From Hymenobacter sp. BT188 (GTDB lineage: Bacteria; Bacteroidota; Bacteroidia; Cytophagales; Hymenobacteraceae): a DNA stretch of 64,000 nucleotides. The notes below the pieces were generated by a model. It saw nothing but the letters and a program-made list of their open reading frames with translations. It was not told the DNA's origin and did no database searches. This document shows, piece by piece, positions 7,967-15,481 of this stretch. The stretch covers positions 496,001 to 560,000 of the forward strand of contig NZ_JACSCW010000002.1 of the NCBI RefSeq assembly GCF_014333585.1, read 5' to 3'. The position numbers were made by a program, and so were the translations under genes. Position 1 is the first letter of the stretch. The number at the start of each line of letters is the position of its first letter.

Positions 7967-8848
7967 TTAGTAGGTGAAAATACTTACGAGCGAAGTCGCC
8001 GTGCTGGCTGGTATCGGCTCATCGAAGGCCTCAGCCACTTTAGCTACGGCTACTACCGTGTTCAGCGGTGCCTGATCGAAGGGTACTTGTCTGAGGCCAG
8101 CCATAAACTGATTGACTAAGTCTTCGCTAGCGTATACCGCGTCGGTTTTGCCTGGCACCGCAATACTGGTATCACTCGCGCTTACCCAGTTCTTGACATT
8201 TGCCCCCCGAGCCCGCCGCATACTGCGAATGTGGGACGCGTGCCGAGCCTCTACAGAATGAATACGCAAAGCTGCTTCGAGCAGTGAATTATCCGTTTGC
8301 AGGAAACCAACCTGCCCTTTGTAAGCCCGTACGCCGGCATCTTCCAGAGTTTGAGCTACTTGCAGAAACGTGTCGAAGTTTGTAAACACATCAGCGAATA
8401 CGGCGGGTTGAGCGCCATTCTTACTGCCTGTGAAGTCGAAGCGGGGCTTAGTAGGCAGCGTGCCGCCCGACGCCTGAATAACGCGCTCCATAAACCGCAC
8501 GTGCTGCTGCTCGTGGCGATAGATAGTCTCAATTGCCGGGCGAGTGCCCGCAGGGAAGAAACCGGCGGGCACGCTGGGCGCGCCAGCCACTAGCCCCAGA
8601 GCGCGGGCATAAAACTCGCTCTCGAGGTATTCCAGTATAAGGGCGAGGTTCAGGGAGTCGAGGATAGTGCGGATGTCGCGGGCCTGGGCCGGCATGATGG
8701 CCGTGCCAAGTGCCAGGGGCAACGCAGCTAGCGCCGCCTTACGACCTAACTGACTCAGGGGGGCAAATGCGGCCCGACGCGAGCTAAGCCGGTCGTACAG
8801 GGTGGGATCTACTTCGGCCAGATCGGCGAGGAGTTTAAGAATATTCAT
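7967..8848 (-). CDS. ferritin-like domain protein (type B copy 2)
   Basis: The 293-residue protein belongs to the Ferritin_2 / desiccation-related (PCC13-62-like) family of four-helix proteins. Helices carry EYLESEFYARAL, RHEQQHVRFME, TLEDAGVRAYKG and SVEARHASHIR, the usual positions of metal-binding Glu and His. Ahead of the domain is a conserved 25-residue segment (VDPTLYDRLSSRR). A hydrophobic stretch ending in an AQA signal-peptidase-like site follows, so a Tat-like export signal is possible. It is a paralogue of the gene at 9781-10773 and lies 23 bases after its type A partner, very probably in the same transcript. Oxidative or desiccation protection is an inference from the family. Confidence 0.85.
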   Translation of the reverse strand: MNILKLLADLAEVDPTLYDRLSSRRAAFAPLSQLGRKAALAALPLALGTAIMPAQARDIRTILDSLNLALILEYLESEFYARALGLVAGAPSVPAGFFPAGTRPAIETIYRHEQQHVRFMERVIQASGGTLPTKPRFDFTGSKNGAQPAVFADVFTNFDTFLQVAQTLEDAGVRAYKGQVGFLQTDNSLLEAALRIHSVEARHASHIRSMRRARGANVKNWVSASDTSIAVPGKTDAVYASEDLVNQFMAGLRQVPFDQAPLNTVVAVAKVAEAFDEPIPASTATSLVSIFTY

Positions 8849-8871
8849 AACGCAGGAGTAACCGAAGACGC

Positions 8872-9585
8872 TTAGGCAGGAAGGCTGGCCGCCGAGATAG
8901 TAATGTTGAGAAAAGTGTTTACCACGGCTATTACCTGAGCAGGCGTTTTGGCCGCATCGAGCCCATCAAGCGCGCTACCATCATTGACGACTACATCGGC
9001 CGTAGCGAACGAATTGGGCTGCACCAGGTCACGGACCAAGGCCGCGTGGCGCGCTTCTACGGAGGCAATTTTGCCCGCTATGCCCAAGTATACCGGATCG
9101 GTGAAGAGCTTGCCGGCGCCATTGTAGGCGGCTACTCCCAGGTCTTCCAGCGTTTGAGCGGCTGCGAGTACTCCTGCGCGCGTGGTTAGTGTAAAGGAGC
9201 TGAAGTTGAATACAGCCGTACCGATGGCGCTCGTGCCCAGCGCAAACTTGAAGAACTCGCGGTGAATGACTTCGTGGTCGCGTATATCGGTGAAGTAGGC
9301 CAGTTCAGTGGACGGCATATCGGCGGGGGGCGTGGCTACTACTTTATCGTAGAAAGCGGCCTCCAATTGCTCCAGCAGATAAACATAGTTGAGCAGGCCA
9401 GTGTCGCCGGTGCCGAGGGTAAATGCCTGCTCGGGCGTAACCTCCGGCGTTTCGTCTTCTTTGTCGCAGCCCGCCAATACCAAAGCTGATGAAGCGGCCG
9501 TAGCGCCGGCTACTCTGAAAAAAGTACGTCTTAGCACCGGTCGCGCCGAAAACAGGCGAGAGAGAGAAGTAGATTTCGTATCCAT
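8872..9585 (-). CDS. ferritin-like lipoprotein (type A copy 2)
   Basis: The 237-residue protein has a twin-arginine motif (LRRTFFRVAG), a hydrophobic segment and a lipobox VLAGC at about residues 35-39. It is therefore predicted to be exported and lipid-anchored. The ferritin-like domain shows EQLEAAFYDK, RDHEVIHREFF, TLEDLGVAAYNG and SVEARHAALVRDL. It is a clear paralogue of 10823-11602 and is followed by its type B partner. A TATCTTTG-type box on the minus strand at 9645-9652 indicates that this pair has its own promoter, separate from the first pair, which ends at the terminator near 9731. Confidence 0.85.
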   Translation of the reverse strand: MDTKSTSLSRLFSARPVLRRTFFRVAGATAASSALVLAGCDKEDETPEVTPEQAFTLGTGDTGLLNYVYLLEQLEAAFYDKVVATPPADMPSTELAYFTDIRDHEVIHREFFKFALGTSAIGTAVFNFSSFTLTTRAGVLAAAQTLEDLGVAAYNGAGKLFTDPVYLGIAGKIASVEARHAALVRDLVQPNSFATADVVVNDGSALDGLDAAKTPAQVIAVVNTFLNITISAASLPA

Positions 9586-9644
9586 AAAAGCGAAAGAATC
9601 AATCTAAAAAAGCCCCCCAGAAGCGAAAGCGGGCACAACACAAG

Positions 9645-9652
9645 CAAAGATA
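9645..9652 (-). promoter_or_regulatory. TATCTTTG -7 box of the second ferritin-like pair
   Basis: CAAAGATA on the plus strand reads TATCTTTG leftward, 60 bases before the ATG at 9585. The leader contains CTGGGGGGCTTTTTT (9607-9621 on the other strand), a half-terminator sequence. Confidence 0.6.
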
Positions 9653-9730
9653 GCCCGATAAGCCAACTCCGGTTATGGGTAGGAGCGTGCAAAGCGGTAA
9701 AGTGTTGCATGGTTGAGCTAAAAAACAAAA

Positions 9731-9754
9731 AAGGACGACCCGTAGGCCGTCCTT
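9731..9754 (-). terminator. terminator between the two ferritin-like pairs
   Basis: AAGGACG at 9731-9737 pairs with CGTCCTT at 9748-9754. The leftward transcript then runs into a T-rich stretch. It lies 27 bases after the stop of the 9781-10773 gene. Confidence 0.8.
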
Positions 9755-9780
9755 TTCAAGAAAATAACAGTGGGCAGCGA

Positions 9781-10773
9781 CTAGATGAACGTGCTGCCAG
9801 TAATTACGAACGTACGAGCGATATCCGATACTACTGGTACGGGTAGCGCCTCATCGAAAGCCTCCGAGAAGGCCGCCGCTGGGAAGTTCAAAGAAGATAA
9901 AGCTGTCTGAAGGTTTACACCGCCTTGCGTCACGTTTTCTTCACCAGGGAAGGTGATAACCGCAGGAGTGTAAGCTGGAGCAGCGCCCATGGCGTATACT
10001 GGGGCCGTTTGTGCTGGGGCTGGTCCGCCACCGTCGTTGCCAGAAACCCAACTCTTAGGCGAAGCGCTTCGGTCAGTGCCGGCAGCAGCGGTTTGCGAAG
10101 CTGCATTGTTCATGGCACCAGCACGACGCATCGTACGAATACGCGAGGCGTGACGAGCTTCTACCGAGTGAATGTTCAGAGCTGCGGTTAGCACGTCTTT
10201 GTTGCTGGCAAGGTAAGGAGCACCGCCTTTGTAGGCACGTACGCCTGTGTCTTCTAGTGCCTGCGCTACGGCCAGGAAGGTAGCAGGGGCAGTGAATACC
10301 GTGGCAAAAGGACCAGGAGTACCACCTTTGCCACCCGTGAAGTCGAACGTATTAGCGGCTGGGGCATCAATAGCGTTCGTGCCTAGAGCCGTGCGCAGAA
10401 AGGCTACGTGAGCCGTTTCGTCGTTACGAATTTTTTCCAGGGCCGCCAGGTTGGTGGCGCTGAAGCCAGCACGCAGGGCAGTTTGTACAGCAGTAGCCGT
10501 AGCGCCCATGGCACCTAAGCCTTGGTTGTAGAAAGCGGCCTCCAGATATTCCAGCTTCAAAGCGAAGTTGAGAACATCATTTACGCCGGGTGCCATGCTG
10601 GTTTGCGCATACGCCTTGTTCAGAACGGCACCGAACGCCATCGGCACTGCGGCGGCAGCCAGGGTTTTGCCCATGCCGCTCATGTGCTTGAAAATGCTGC
10701 GGCGAGAATCCAGACGATCGTACACCTCAGGGTCTACTTTCTCGATTTCAGAAATTATTTGGAAGATGTTCAT
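9781..10773 (-). CDS. ferritin-like domain protein (type B copy 1)
   Basis: The 330-residue protein has the same architecture as 7967-8848. A conserved N-terminal segment (VDPEVYDRLDSRR) is followed by a hydrophobic export-like segment ending AYAQ. The ferritin-like helices carry EYLEAAFYNQGL, DETAHVAFLR, ALEDTGVRAYKGG and SVEARHASRIR. It has an additional Ala/Pro-rich stretch of about 60 residues before the C-terminal helix (around AGTDRSASPKSWVSGNDGG), which explains the greater length. It follows its type A partner by 49 bases. Metal binding is expected from the Glu/His pattern. The exact activity is unknown. Confidence 0.85.
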   Translation of the reverse strand: MNIFQIISEIEKVDPEVYDRLDSRRSIFKHMSGMGKTLAAAAVPMAFGAVLNKAYAQTSMAPGVNDVLNFALKLEYLEAAFYNQGLGAMGATATAVQTALRAGFSATNLAALEKIRNDETAHVAFLRTALGTNAIDAPAANTFDFTGGKGGTPGPFATVFTAPATFLAVAQALEDTGVRAYKGGAPYLASNKDVLTAALNIHSVEARHASRIRTMRRAGAMNNAASQTAAAGTDRSASPKSWVSGNDGGGPAPAQTAPVYAMGAAPAYTPAVITFPGEENVTQGGVNLQTALSSLNFPAAAFSEAFDEALPVPVVSDIARTFVITGSTFI

Positions 10774-10822
10774 AACTACAAGTCAATGATTGAGTGGGGA
10801 TGAAGACTACAGGCAACCTGCG

Positions 10823-11602
10823 TTACACAAGGCCGGAAACATTCAGCTTAGAGCCTTCAGCCAAGAATGTGTTGGCGGCAGCTACAACTTCCGTTGGGGT
10901 TTTAGAGATTTCTAAGCCACTTGAGTTAATCACGTCAGTTCCAACGAAATTGCCTTCCTGCAGCAAGTCACGGATGATTGCGGCGTGACGAGCTTCAACC
11001 GAAACGATTTTGCCAGCCAGCAGCAAATAGAGAGGACCATTGCCGGTAGTAGAGATAAACCGGCCGGCACCGTTGTATGCCGATACGCCTAAGTCTTCGA
11101 ATGCTTTGGCGGCACCCAACACACTGGCCCGATCATTAAAGTTGATAGCGCTGAAGTTTGGAGTGAGGTCCTTAATAATAGCCGTTGGGGCTGCGCCAGT
11201 AATAGCTGCCTTAAAGAACTCGCGGTGAATAACTTCGTGATAATAAAGGTCGTCCAATATCTGACGTTCTGCGCTGCTGGCATTCAGGCCAGTATAGTAA
11301 GAGCCCGTCCGCAGCTGGGTATAGAAAGCCGCTTCTAGCTGCTCCAAGGCATATGCATAGTTCAACACGCCCACATCACCTGAGCCTACACTAACGGTAG
11401 TGGCACCGGGAGTAGGTGTAACGGGCGGGGTAGGAGCTGCGGGGTCAGGGAATACTTCATCGTCATCGCAACCTGATAGAAGTAAAGCCGTGGCACCAGC
11501 CGTAGCACCGGCATACATAAAGAATGAGCGACGCTTGATGGGCACGTATAAGGGCTTATCAAAGCCAGTATCGTCTCCGCCTGCTTTGGTGATCTTGGAC
11601 AT
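10823..11602 (-). CDS. ferritin-like lipoprotein (type A copy 1)
   Basis: The 259-residue protein starts at the ATG at 11602 (MSKITKAGGDD), in preference to an in-frame start 42 bases upstream. It has a twin-arginine-like KRRSFFMYAGATAG segment and a lipobox LLSGC. A Pro/Thr-rich linker (PAAPTPPVTPTPG) then precedes the ferritin-like domain with EQLEAAFYTQ, YYHEVIHREFF, AFEDLGVSAYNGAG and SVEARHAAIIRDL. It is probably surface- or periplasm-facing and lipid-anchored. It leads the four-gene cluster. Paralogy with 8872-9585 extends over the whole domain, which points to duplication of a two-gene unit. Confidence 0.85.
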   Translation of the reverse strand: MSKITKAGGDDTGFDKPLYVPIKRRSFFMYAGATAGATALLLSGCDDDEVFPDPAAPTPPVTPTPGATTVSVGSGDVGVLNYAYALEQLEAAFYTQLRTGSYYTGLNASSAERQILDDLYYHEVIHREFFKAAITGAAPTAIIKDLTPNFSAINFNDRASVLGAAKAFEDLGVSAYNGAGRFISTTGNGPLYLLLAGKIVSVEARHAAIIRDLLQEGNFVGTDVINSSGLEISKTPTEVVAAANTFLAEGSKLNVSGLV

Positions 11603-11845
11603 GAGAAAAAAATTAGGGTGAATAGTGAAGAAAAGTTTAGGCAATAGCTTTCCAGCACGCCTGTGTAGGCGTTTTTTGTAATAATCTTAGAAAAGAAGAT
11701 TATTTAAACACCACTTACGGCTCAGTTCACAGATCGGATTGCAGTGAGCGATTTTATTTTGTGTAACTTTTTGTCATAAGTCTTAAACAAAATATTAGTC
11801 CAGTTGCAAAAAATGGGGCTGCTGGCACCAAACCCACTTTCTGCG

Positions 11846-11853
11846 TAGCTTTG
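11846..11853 (+). promoter_or_regulatory. TAGCTTTG -7 promoter box of batD
   Basis: TAGCTTTG fits TAnnTTTG and lies 20 bases before the ATG at 11874. This also argues against the upstream in-frame TTG at 11859. Confidence 0.6.
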
Positions 11854-11873
11854 GTAGGTTGTCCTGTATTGCT

Positions 11874-13379
11874 ATGTTCAGTCGATGGTTTGCTCTGTGG
11901 GGGGCTTTTTTTCTGGTTTTGTTGTTCGGAGAGGGCGTTCAGGCGCAAGCTCCTGATGCAAAGGCGCGCATTATTCTGGGCAAAGCAGAATTTCCCATTA
12001 ATGAATACTATACCATCAGTTTTAGCCTGAGCGGGGCGCCGCTGGAGCGCTACTCTGCGTTCCCAGATCTGGAAGGATTTAAAAAGAGCGGAAAATCGAG
12101 CACCACTACCACCCGTATCGTAAACGGGCAAAGCTCGTCGGAGCTGACCATCACGCAGCGTTACGCGGCTTATGATGAGGGTGAATTTGTGGTGAAGCCA
12201 TTCACTATGACCGTTAATGGGCTGACTATACGCTCACCGGGTGCCACCCTAACCGTAAAAACGCAGCCCGCCACCACCTCGGTCCCGGCTACTCCGCCCC
12301 CCGCGCCCGCGCAGGAAGCACCGGGCATTGGACTGCTGGACCAGTTGTTTGGCAAACCTAAGCCCCAGGAATATATGGAGCCCAAGGACAACGCTTTTCT
12401 GGCTTTGGTCCCCGACAAAACGACCATTTTTACGGGTGAAGGTGTGCATATTGGGCTGTACTTCTACCTCACGCCCGCCGACCAGGGCCTACTGGCCTTT
12501 CACAACTTTGCCGGCCAGCTCCCCGATATTCTACGCCAATTGAGGCAGCCTACAGCTTGGGAAGAGTCGTTCGACGAGCAGGAGATTTATCCCGAAACAG
12601 TAGTAGCAGGGGGCAAAACCTACTTGCGCTACCGCTTATATGAGGCAGAATTTTATCCGCTCAACGCTCAGCCTTTAGTATTTCCGGAGGTGGCTTTGCA
12701 AATGATTAAGTACCGCATAGCCAAAAAGCCCGAAGCGGGCCTCGATAACCGGCTGGCCGGCTACAAAACCTACCGCACCACGGCCCGCACTATTCCGGTG
12801 CGGGTGCTGCCGCCTCATCCGCTCCGCGACCAGGTGCCGGTAGGTAATTATCAGTTGAGGGAAGCTATCGACCGCACTACTTTTCGCACGGGGCAGCCAT
12901 TTACTTACTCCTTTATAGTGGAAGGGGAAGGCAACCTAAGCACGCTAAATGCCCCCCAGCCGCCGCAGTCCAGGCCCAGGCTGGAAATTTATGGGCCCGA
13001 TGTGCAGCAGGAGCTAAAGCGCCAAAGCGGAAGGGTAGGCGGCAGCAAGCAGTTTCGCTACCGCCTGGTGCCAACTAAGCCGGGTCCAGTGCCGCTCGAT
13101 AGCTTGTTTTCGCTTATTATTTTTAATCCGACCACAGCCCGCTACGATACGCTGCGGCCCGAAATTGCCCCCCAGGTGCAGGGGCAGAAGCAAGCCGGAG
13201 CTGCCTTCCACGCCCGGCCCGACGATCCTTTTTATCAGCAAGTGCTGACCTCCGCCGACAATACTTTGCAGCCAGTGGATGCGTATGCCGCTGTGCGCCG
13301 TTACGCCAATATTATTCTGGGGGCGCTGCTCATTCTGGCGGGAATAGGCTGGTGGCGTGGCCGCCGTGTGGAGCCCTAA
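11874..13379 (+). CDS. batD: BatD-family protein
   Basis: The 501-residue protein has a signal peptide (MFSRWFALWGAFFLVLL...VQAQ). Several beta-rich modules follow, including FPINEYYTISFSLSG and TFRTGQPFTYSFIVEGEGN. One C-terminal membrane helix (NIILGALLILAGIGWW) is followed by positive residues. This matches BatD of the Bacteroides aerotolerance cluster, a large periplasmic protein anchored in the inner membrane that is thought to work with the BatA/BatB VWA proteins. No batA, B, C or E is adjacent, so this is an orphan copy. The gene contains copies of the iterated motif at 12950-12957 and 13166-13173, both read as Ala-Pro-Gln. Confidence 0.82.
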   Translation: MFSRWFALWGAFFLVLLFGEGVQAQAPDAKARIILGKAEFPINEYYTISFSLSGAPLERYSAFPDLEGFKKSGKSSTTTTRIVNGQSSSELTITQRYAAYDEGEFVVKPFTMTVNGLTIRSPGATLTVKTQPATTSVPATPPPAPAQEAPGIGLLDQLFGKPKPQEYMEPKDNAFLALVPDKTTIFTGEGVHIGLYFYLTPADQGLLAFHNFAGQLPDILRQLRQPTAWEESFDEQEIYPETVVAGGKTYLRYRLYEAEFYPLNAQPLVFPEVALQMIKYRIAKKPEAGLDNRLAGYKTYRTTARTIPVRVLPPHPLRDQVPVGNYQLREAIDRTTFRTGQPFTYSFIVEGEGNLSTLNAPQPPQSRPRLEIYGPDVQQELKRQSGRVGGSKQFRYRLVPTKPGPVPLDSLFSLIIFNPTTARYDTLRPEIAPQVQGQKQAGAAFHARPDDPFYQQVLTSADNTLQPVDAYAAVRRYANIILGALLILAGIGWWRGRRVEP

Positions 13380-13473
13380 TGCTTCATGAAATTGAATTGG
13401 CGGCGCGGACTTAAACAGGTAATATAGACTAAACTTACGTCGCGTCTGACCAGCCCGGCCGCAGCTTTGTTAG

Positions 13474-13481
13474 TAGCTTTG
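13474..13481 (+). promoter_or_regulatory. TAGCTTTG -7 promoter box of aroC
   Basis: TAGCTTTG fits TAnnTTTG, 56 bases before the aroC ATG, within the 158-base gap after batD. Confidence 0.5.
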
Positions 13482-13537
13482 AAGCCACTTTAGATTCAGC
13501 TTTTGAGGTCAGGCTTCTAACTACTAGCGTATTTCAT

Positions 13538-14617
13538 ATGAGTAACTCTTTTGGTAAGCTATTTCGAATCACCACATTTGGAGAGTCGCACGGGGTTGGT
13601 ATTGGCGTAATAATAGATGGCTGCCCGGCTGGTCTGGCCGTTACCACCGATACAATTCAGACGGCGCTGGACCGGCGGCGGCCGGGCCAATCAGACTTAA
13701 CTACGCCCCGTAGCGAGGCTGATAAGGTTGAGATTTTGTCTGGGTTGTTTGAGGGCAAAACGACTGGTACGCCCATTAGCTTGCTTATCCGCAACCAGGA
13801 CCAAGCCAGCCACGACTACGCCCACGTGGAGCATGCCTACCGCCCATCGCACGCCGACTATACCTACGATATGAAGTATGGTCGCCGCGACTATCGGGGT
13901 GGGGGCCGTAGTTCGGCCCGCGAGACGGCGGCCCGCGTGGCAGCCGGTGCTGTGGCCGCTCAGTTGTTAGCTCATTATGGCATTGTGGCGCAAAGCTACG
14001 TGTCGCAGGTAGGCGGCGTAGCCGTGCCAGTGGGGTATGAGCAGCTCGATTTGACTCTAATAGAAAGCAACGCCGTGCGCTGCCCTGATCCCGCCACCGC
14101 CGAGCGGATGATGAGCCTCATCCGCCAGACCCGCGACCGACAAGATACTGTTGGTGGCTTGGTGACAGGCGTGGTACGTGGGGTGCCCGCTGGCCTGGGC
14201 GAGCCCGTGTTTGATAAGCTGCACGCTGAATTGGGCAAGGCAATGCTCAGCATCAATGCCGTGAAGGGCTTCGAATACGGCTCCGGATTTGAGGGTACAC
14301 TGTTATTCGGCTCGGAGCACAACGATGCTTTTTATACTGACGAAGCTGGGGCCGTGCGCACCCGCACCAACCACTCGGGGGGCATACAGGGGGGCATTTC
14401 GAATGGGCAGGATATTTATTTTCGGGTGGCCTTCAAGCCTGTGGCGACCATTTTGCAGCCCCAAACTACCATAAACGACCAAGGCGAGGAAATTACATTG
14501 GCCGGTAAAGGCCGGCACGACCCATGCGTGCTGCCCCGCGCCGTGCCCATCGTGGATGCTATGACCAACTTGGTACTGGCGGATATGCTGCTGCGCAGCC
14601 GGGCCAATAAGGTGTAG
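13538..14617 (+). CDS. aroC: chorismate synthase
   Basis: AroC converts 5-enolpyruvylshikimate-3-phosphate to chorismate using reduced FMN, the last shared step of aromatic amino acid synthesis. The 359-residue product shows all family signatures: [18 protein letters not shown] near the start, [20 protein letters not shown] in the first third and [15 protein letters not shown] in the last third. The length is normal. The GGIQGG signature is partly encoded by two copies of the GGGGGGCAT form of the iterated motif (about 14377 and 14389). The start ATG at 13538 is immediately followed by the expected N-terminus [18 protein letters not shown]. Confidence 0.97.
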   Translation: MSNSFGKLFRITTFGESHGVGIGVIIDGCPAGLAVTTDTIQTALDRRRPGQSDLTTPRSEADKVEILSGLFEGKTTGTPISLLIRNQDQASHDYAHVEHAYRPSHADYTYDMKYGRRDYRGGGRSSARETAARVAAGAVAAQLLAHYGIVAQSYVSQVGGVAVPVGYEQLDLTLIESNAVRCPDPATAERMMSLIRQTRDRQDTVGGLVTGVVRGVPAGLGEPVFDKLHAELGKAMLSINAVKGFEYGSGFEGTLLFGSEHNDAFYTDEAGAVRTRTNHSGGIQGGISNGQDIYFRVAFKPVATILQPQTTINDQGEEITLAGKGRHDPCVLPRAVPIVDAMTNLVLADMLLRSRANKV

Positions 14618-14677
14618 GACATTCACAGAGATGCGGTAGGGAAAGAGCTGCCGCCCCAGCATTCCCCGTGGTTTTGG

Positions 14678-14685
14678 TATCTTTG
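14678..14685 (+). promoter_or_regulatory. TATCTTTG -7 promoter box of the NifU-type gene
   Basis: This is an exact TATCTTTG consensus in the 172-base gap after aroC, leaving a leader of about 100 bases before the ATG at 14790. Confidence 0.65.
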
Positions 14686-14789
14686 CAACATCCGGCAGGC
14701 GTCGGTGGTTTTAGCTCTAACGGGCTAGCAATTCACCGTTAACCTGCGTAATTTCTCTTCGTATTCTCGCTTTTAAGCCCTTCAACCTT

Positions 14790-15413
14790 ATGGCTGAACT
14801 AACTGCCCCGGCCGCTCCGGTTTCTATATACGCCGAAGCCAGCCCCAATCCCGAATCCATGAAATTCGTGCTCAACACCCAGTTCCTCAGCGAAGGGGTG
14901 AGCGTGGATTATCCTAACCTGGAAGCTGCGTCGAACTCGCCGTTGGCTCAGGAACTGTTCAACTTCGACTACGTCGGTCGTGTATTCATTGCAGCCAACT
15001 TTGTTACCATCACCAAGACCACTGATCATCAGTGGGCACACCTCATCCCGGAGCTCCGCAGTTTCCTGAAGTCGTATGTAGAGGCTGGTGGTCCTATTTT
15101 CCTCGTCGATCCGGCGGCTGAGCAGAAGGCCGCGCAGGAAATTGCCGCCAACGGCAGCCATTCCGAGCAGGATCAGCAAACAAGCCAAAAGATTATTGAT
15201 CTGCTCGAAAACTATGTGCGGCCCGCCGTGGAGCAGGATGGTGGCAATATCACCTTCAAAAGCTACCAAGACGGCATCGTGACCGTGAACTTGCAAGGCT
15301 CGTGCTCAGGTTGCCCATCGGCTACTGTCACGCTCAAGTCGGGTATCGAAAACCTGCTTAAGCGTATGGTCCCCGAGGTAAAAGAAGTAGTAGCCGAAGG
15401 CATTACGATTTAA
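14790..15413 (+). CDS. NifU/Nfu-type iron-sulfur scaffold protein
   Basis: The 207-residue protein combines an N-terminal Nfu_N domain (EASPNPESMKFVLN, then SPLAQELFNFDYVGRVFIAANFVTITK) with a C-terminal NifU domain. The latter runs VRPAVEQDGGNITF and then GSCSGCPSATVTLKSGIENLL. The CxxC pair is C172 and C175, which bridges the Fe-S cluster. Proteins of this kind carry and deliver 4Fe-4S clusters to apo-enzymes, and QueG in this window would be one plausible client class. The gene ends at a very strong bidirectional terminator facing secDF. Confidence 0.93.
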   Translation: MAELTAPAAPVSIYAEASPNPESMKFVLNTQFLSEGVSVDYPNLEAASNSPLAQELFNFDYVGRVFIAANFVTITKTTDHQWAHLIPELRSFLKSYVEAGGPIFLVDPAAEQKAAQEIAANGSHSEQDQQTSQKIIDLLENYVRPAVEQDGGNITFKSYQDGIVTVNLQGSCSGCPSATVTLKSGIENLLKRMVPEVKEVVAEGITI

Positions 15414-15420
15414 TAAATTA

Positions 15421-15471
15421 CCAGCATAAAAAAGCCCCCCAGAACTATTCTGGGGGGCTTTTTTATGCTGG
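15421..15471. terminator. 24-bp bidirectional terminator with GCCCCCCAG core
   Basis: Arms 15421-15444 and 15448-15471 pair perfectly around CTA and contain AAAAAAGCCCCCCAGAA and its complement. It serves the NifU-type gene (+) and secDF (-), which converge here. Confidence 0.95.
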
Positions 15472-15481
15472 TAAACTAAGC

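Noticed and set aside
9531..9728. Leftward 65-codon frame over the start of the second type A ferritin-like gene
   Set aside because: It overlaps the -7 box and the real start in another frame; the ferritin-like frame is clearly the coding one.
12291..12303. Another C6 run (CCGCCCCCCGCG) in batD
   Set aside because: It lacks the TG and A/T flank, codes a Pro-rich linker and was not counted as a motif copy.
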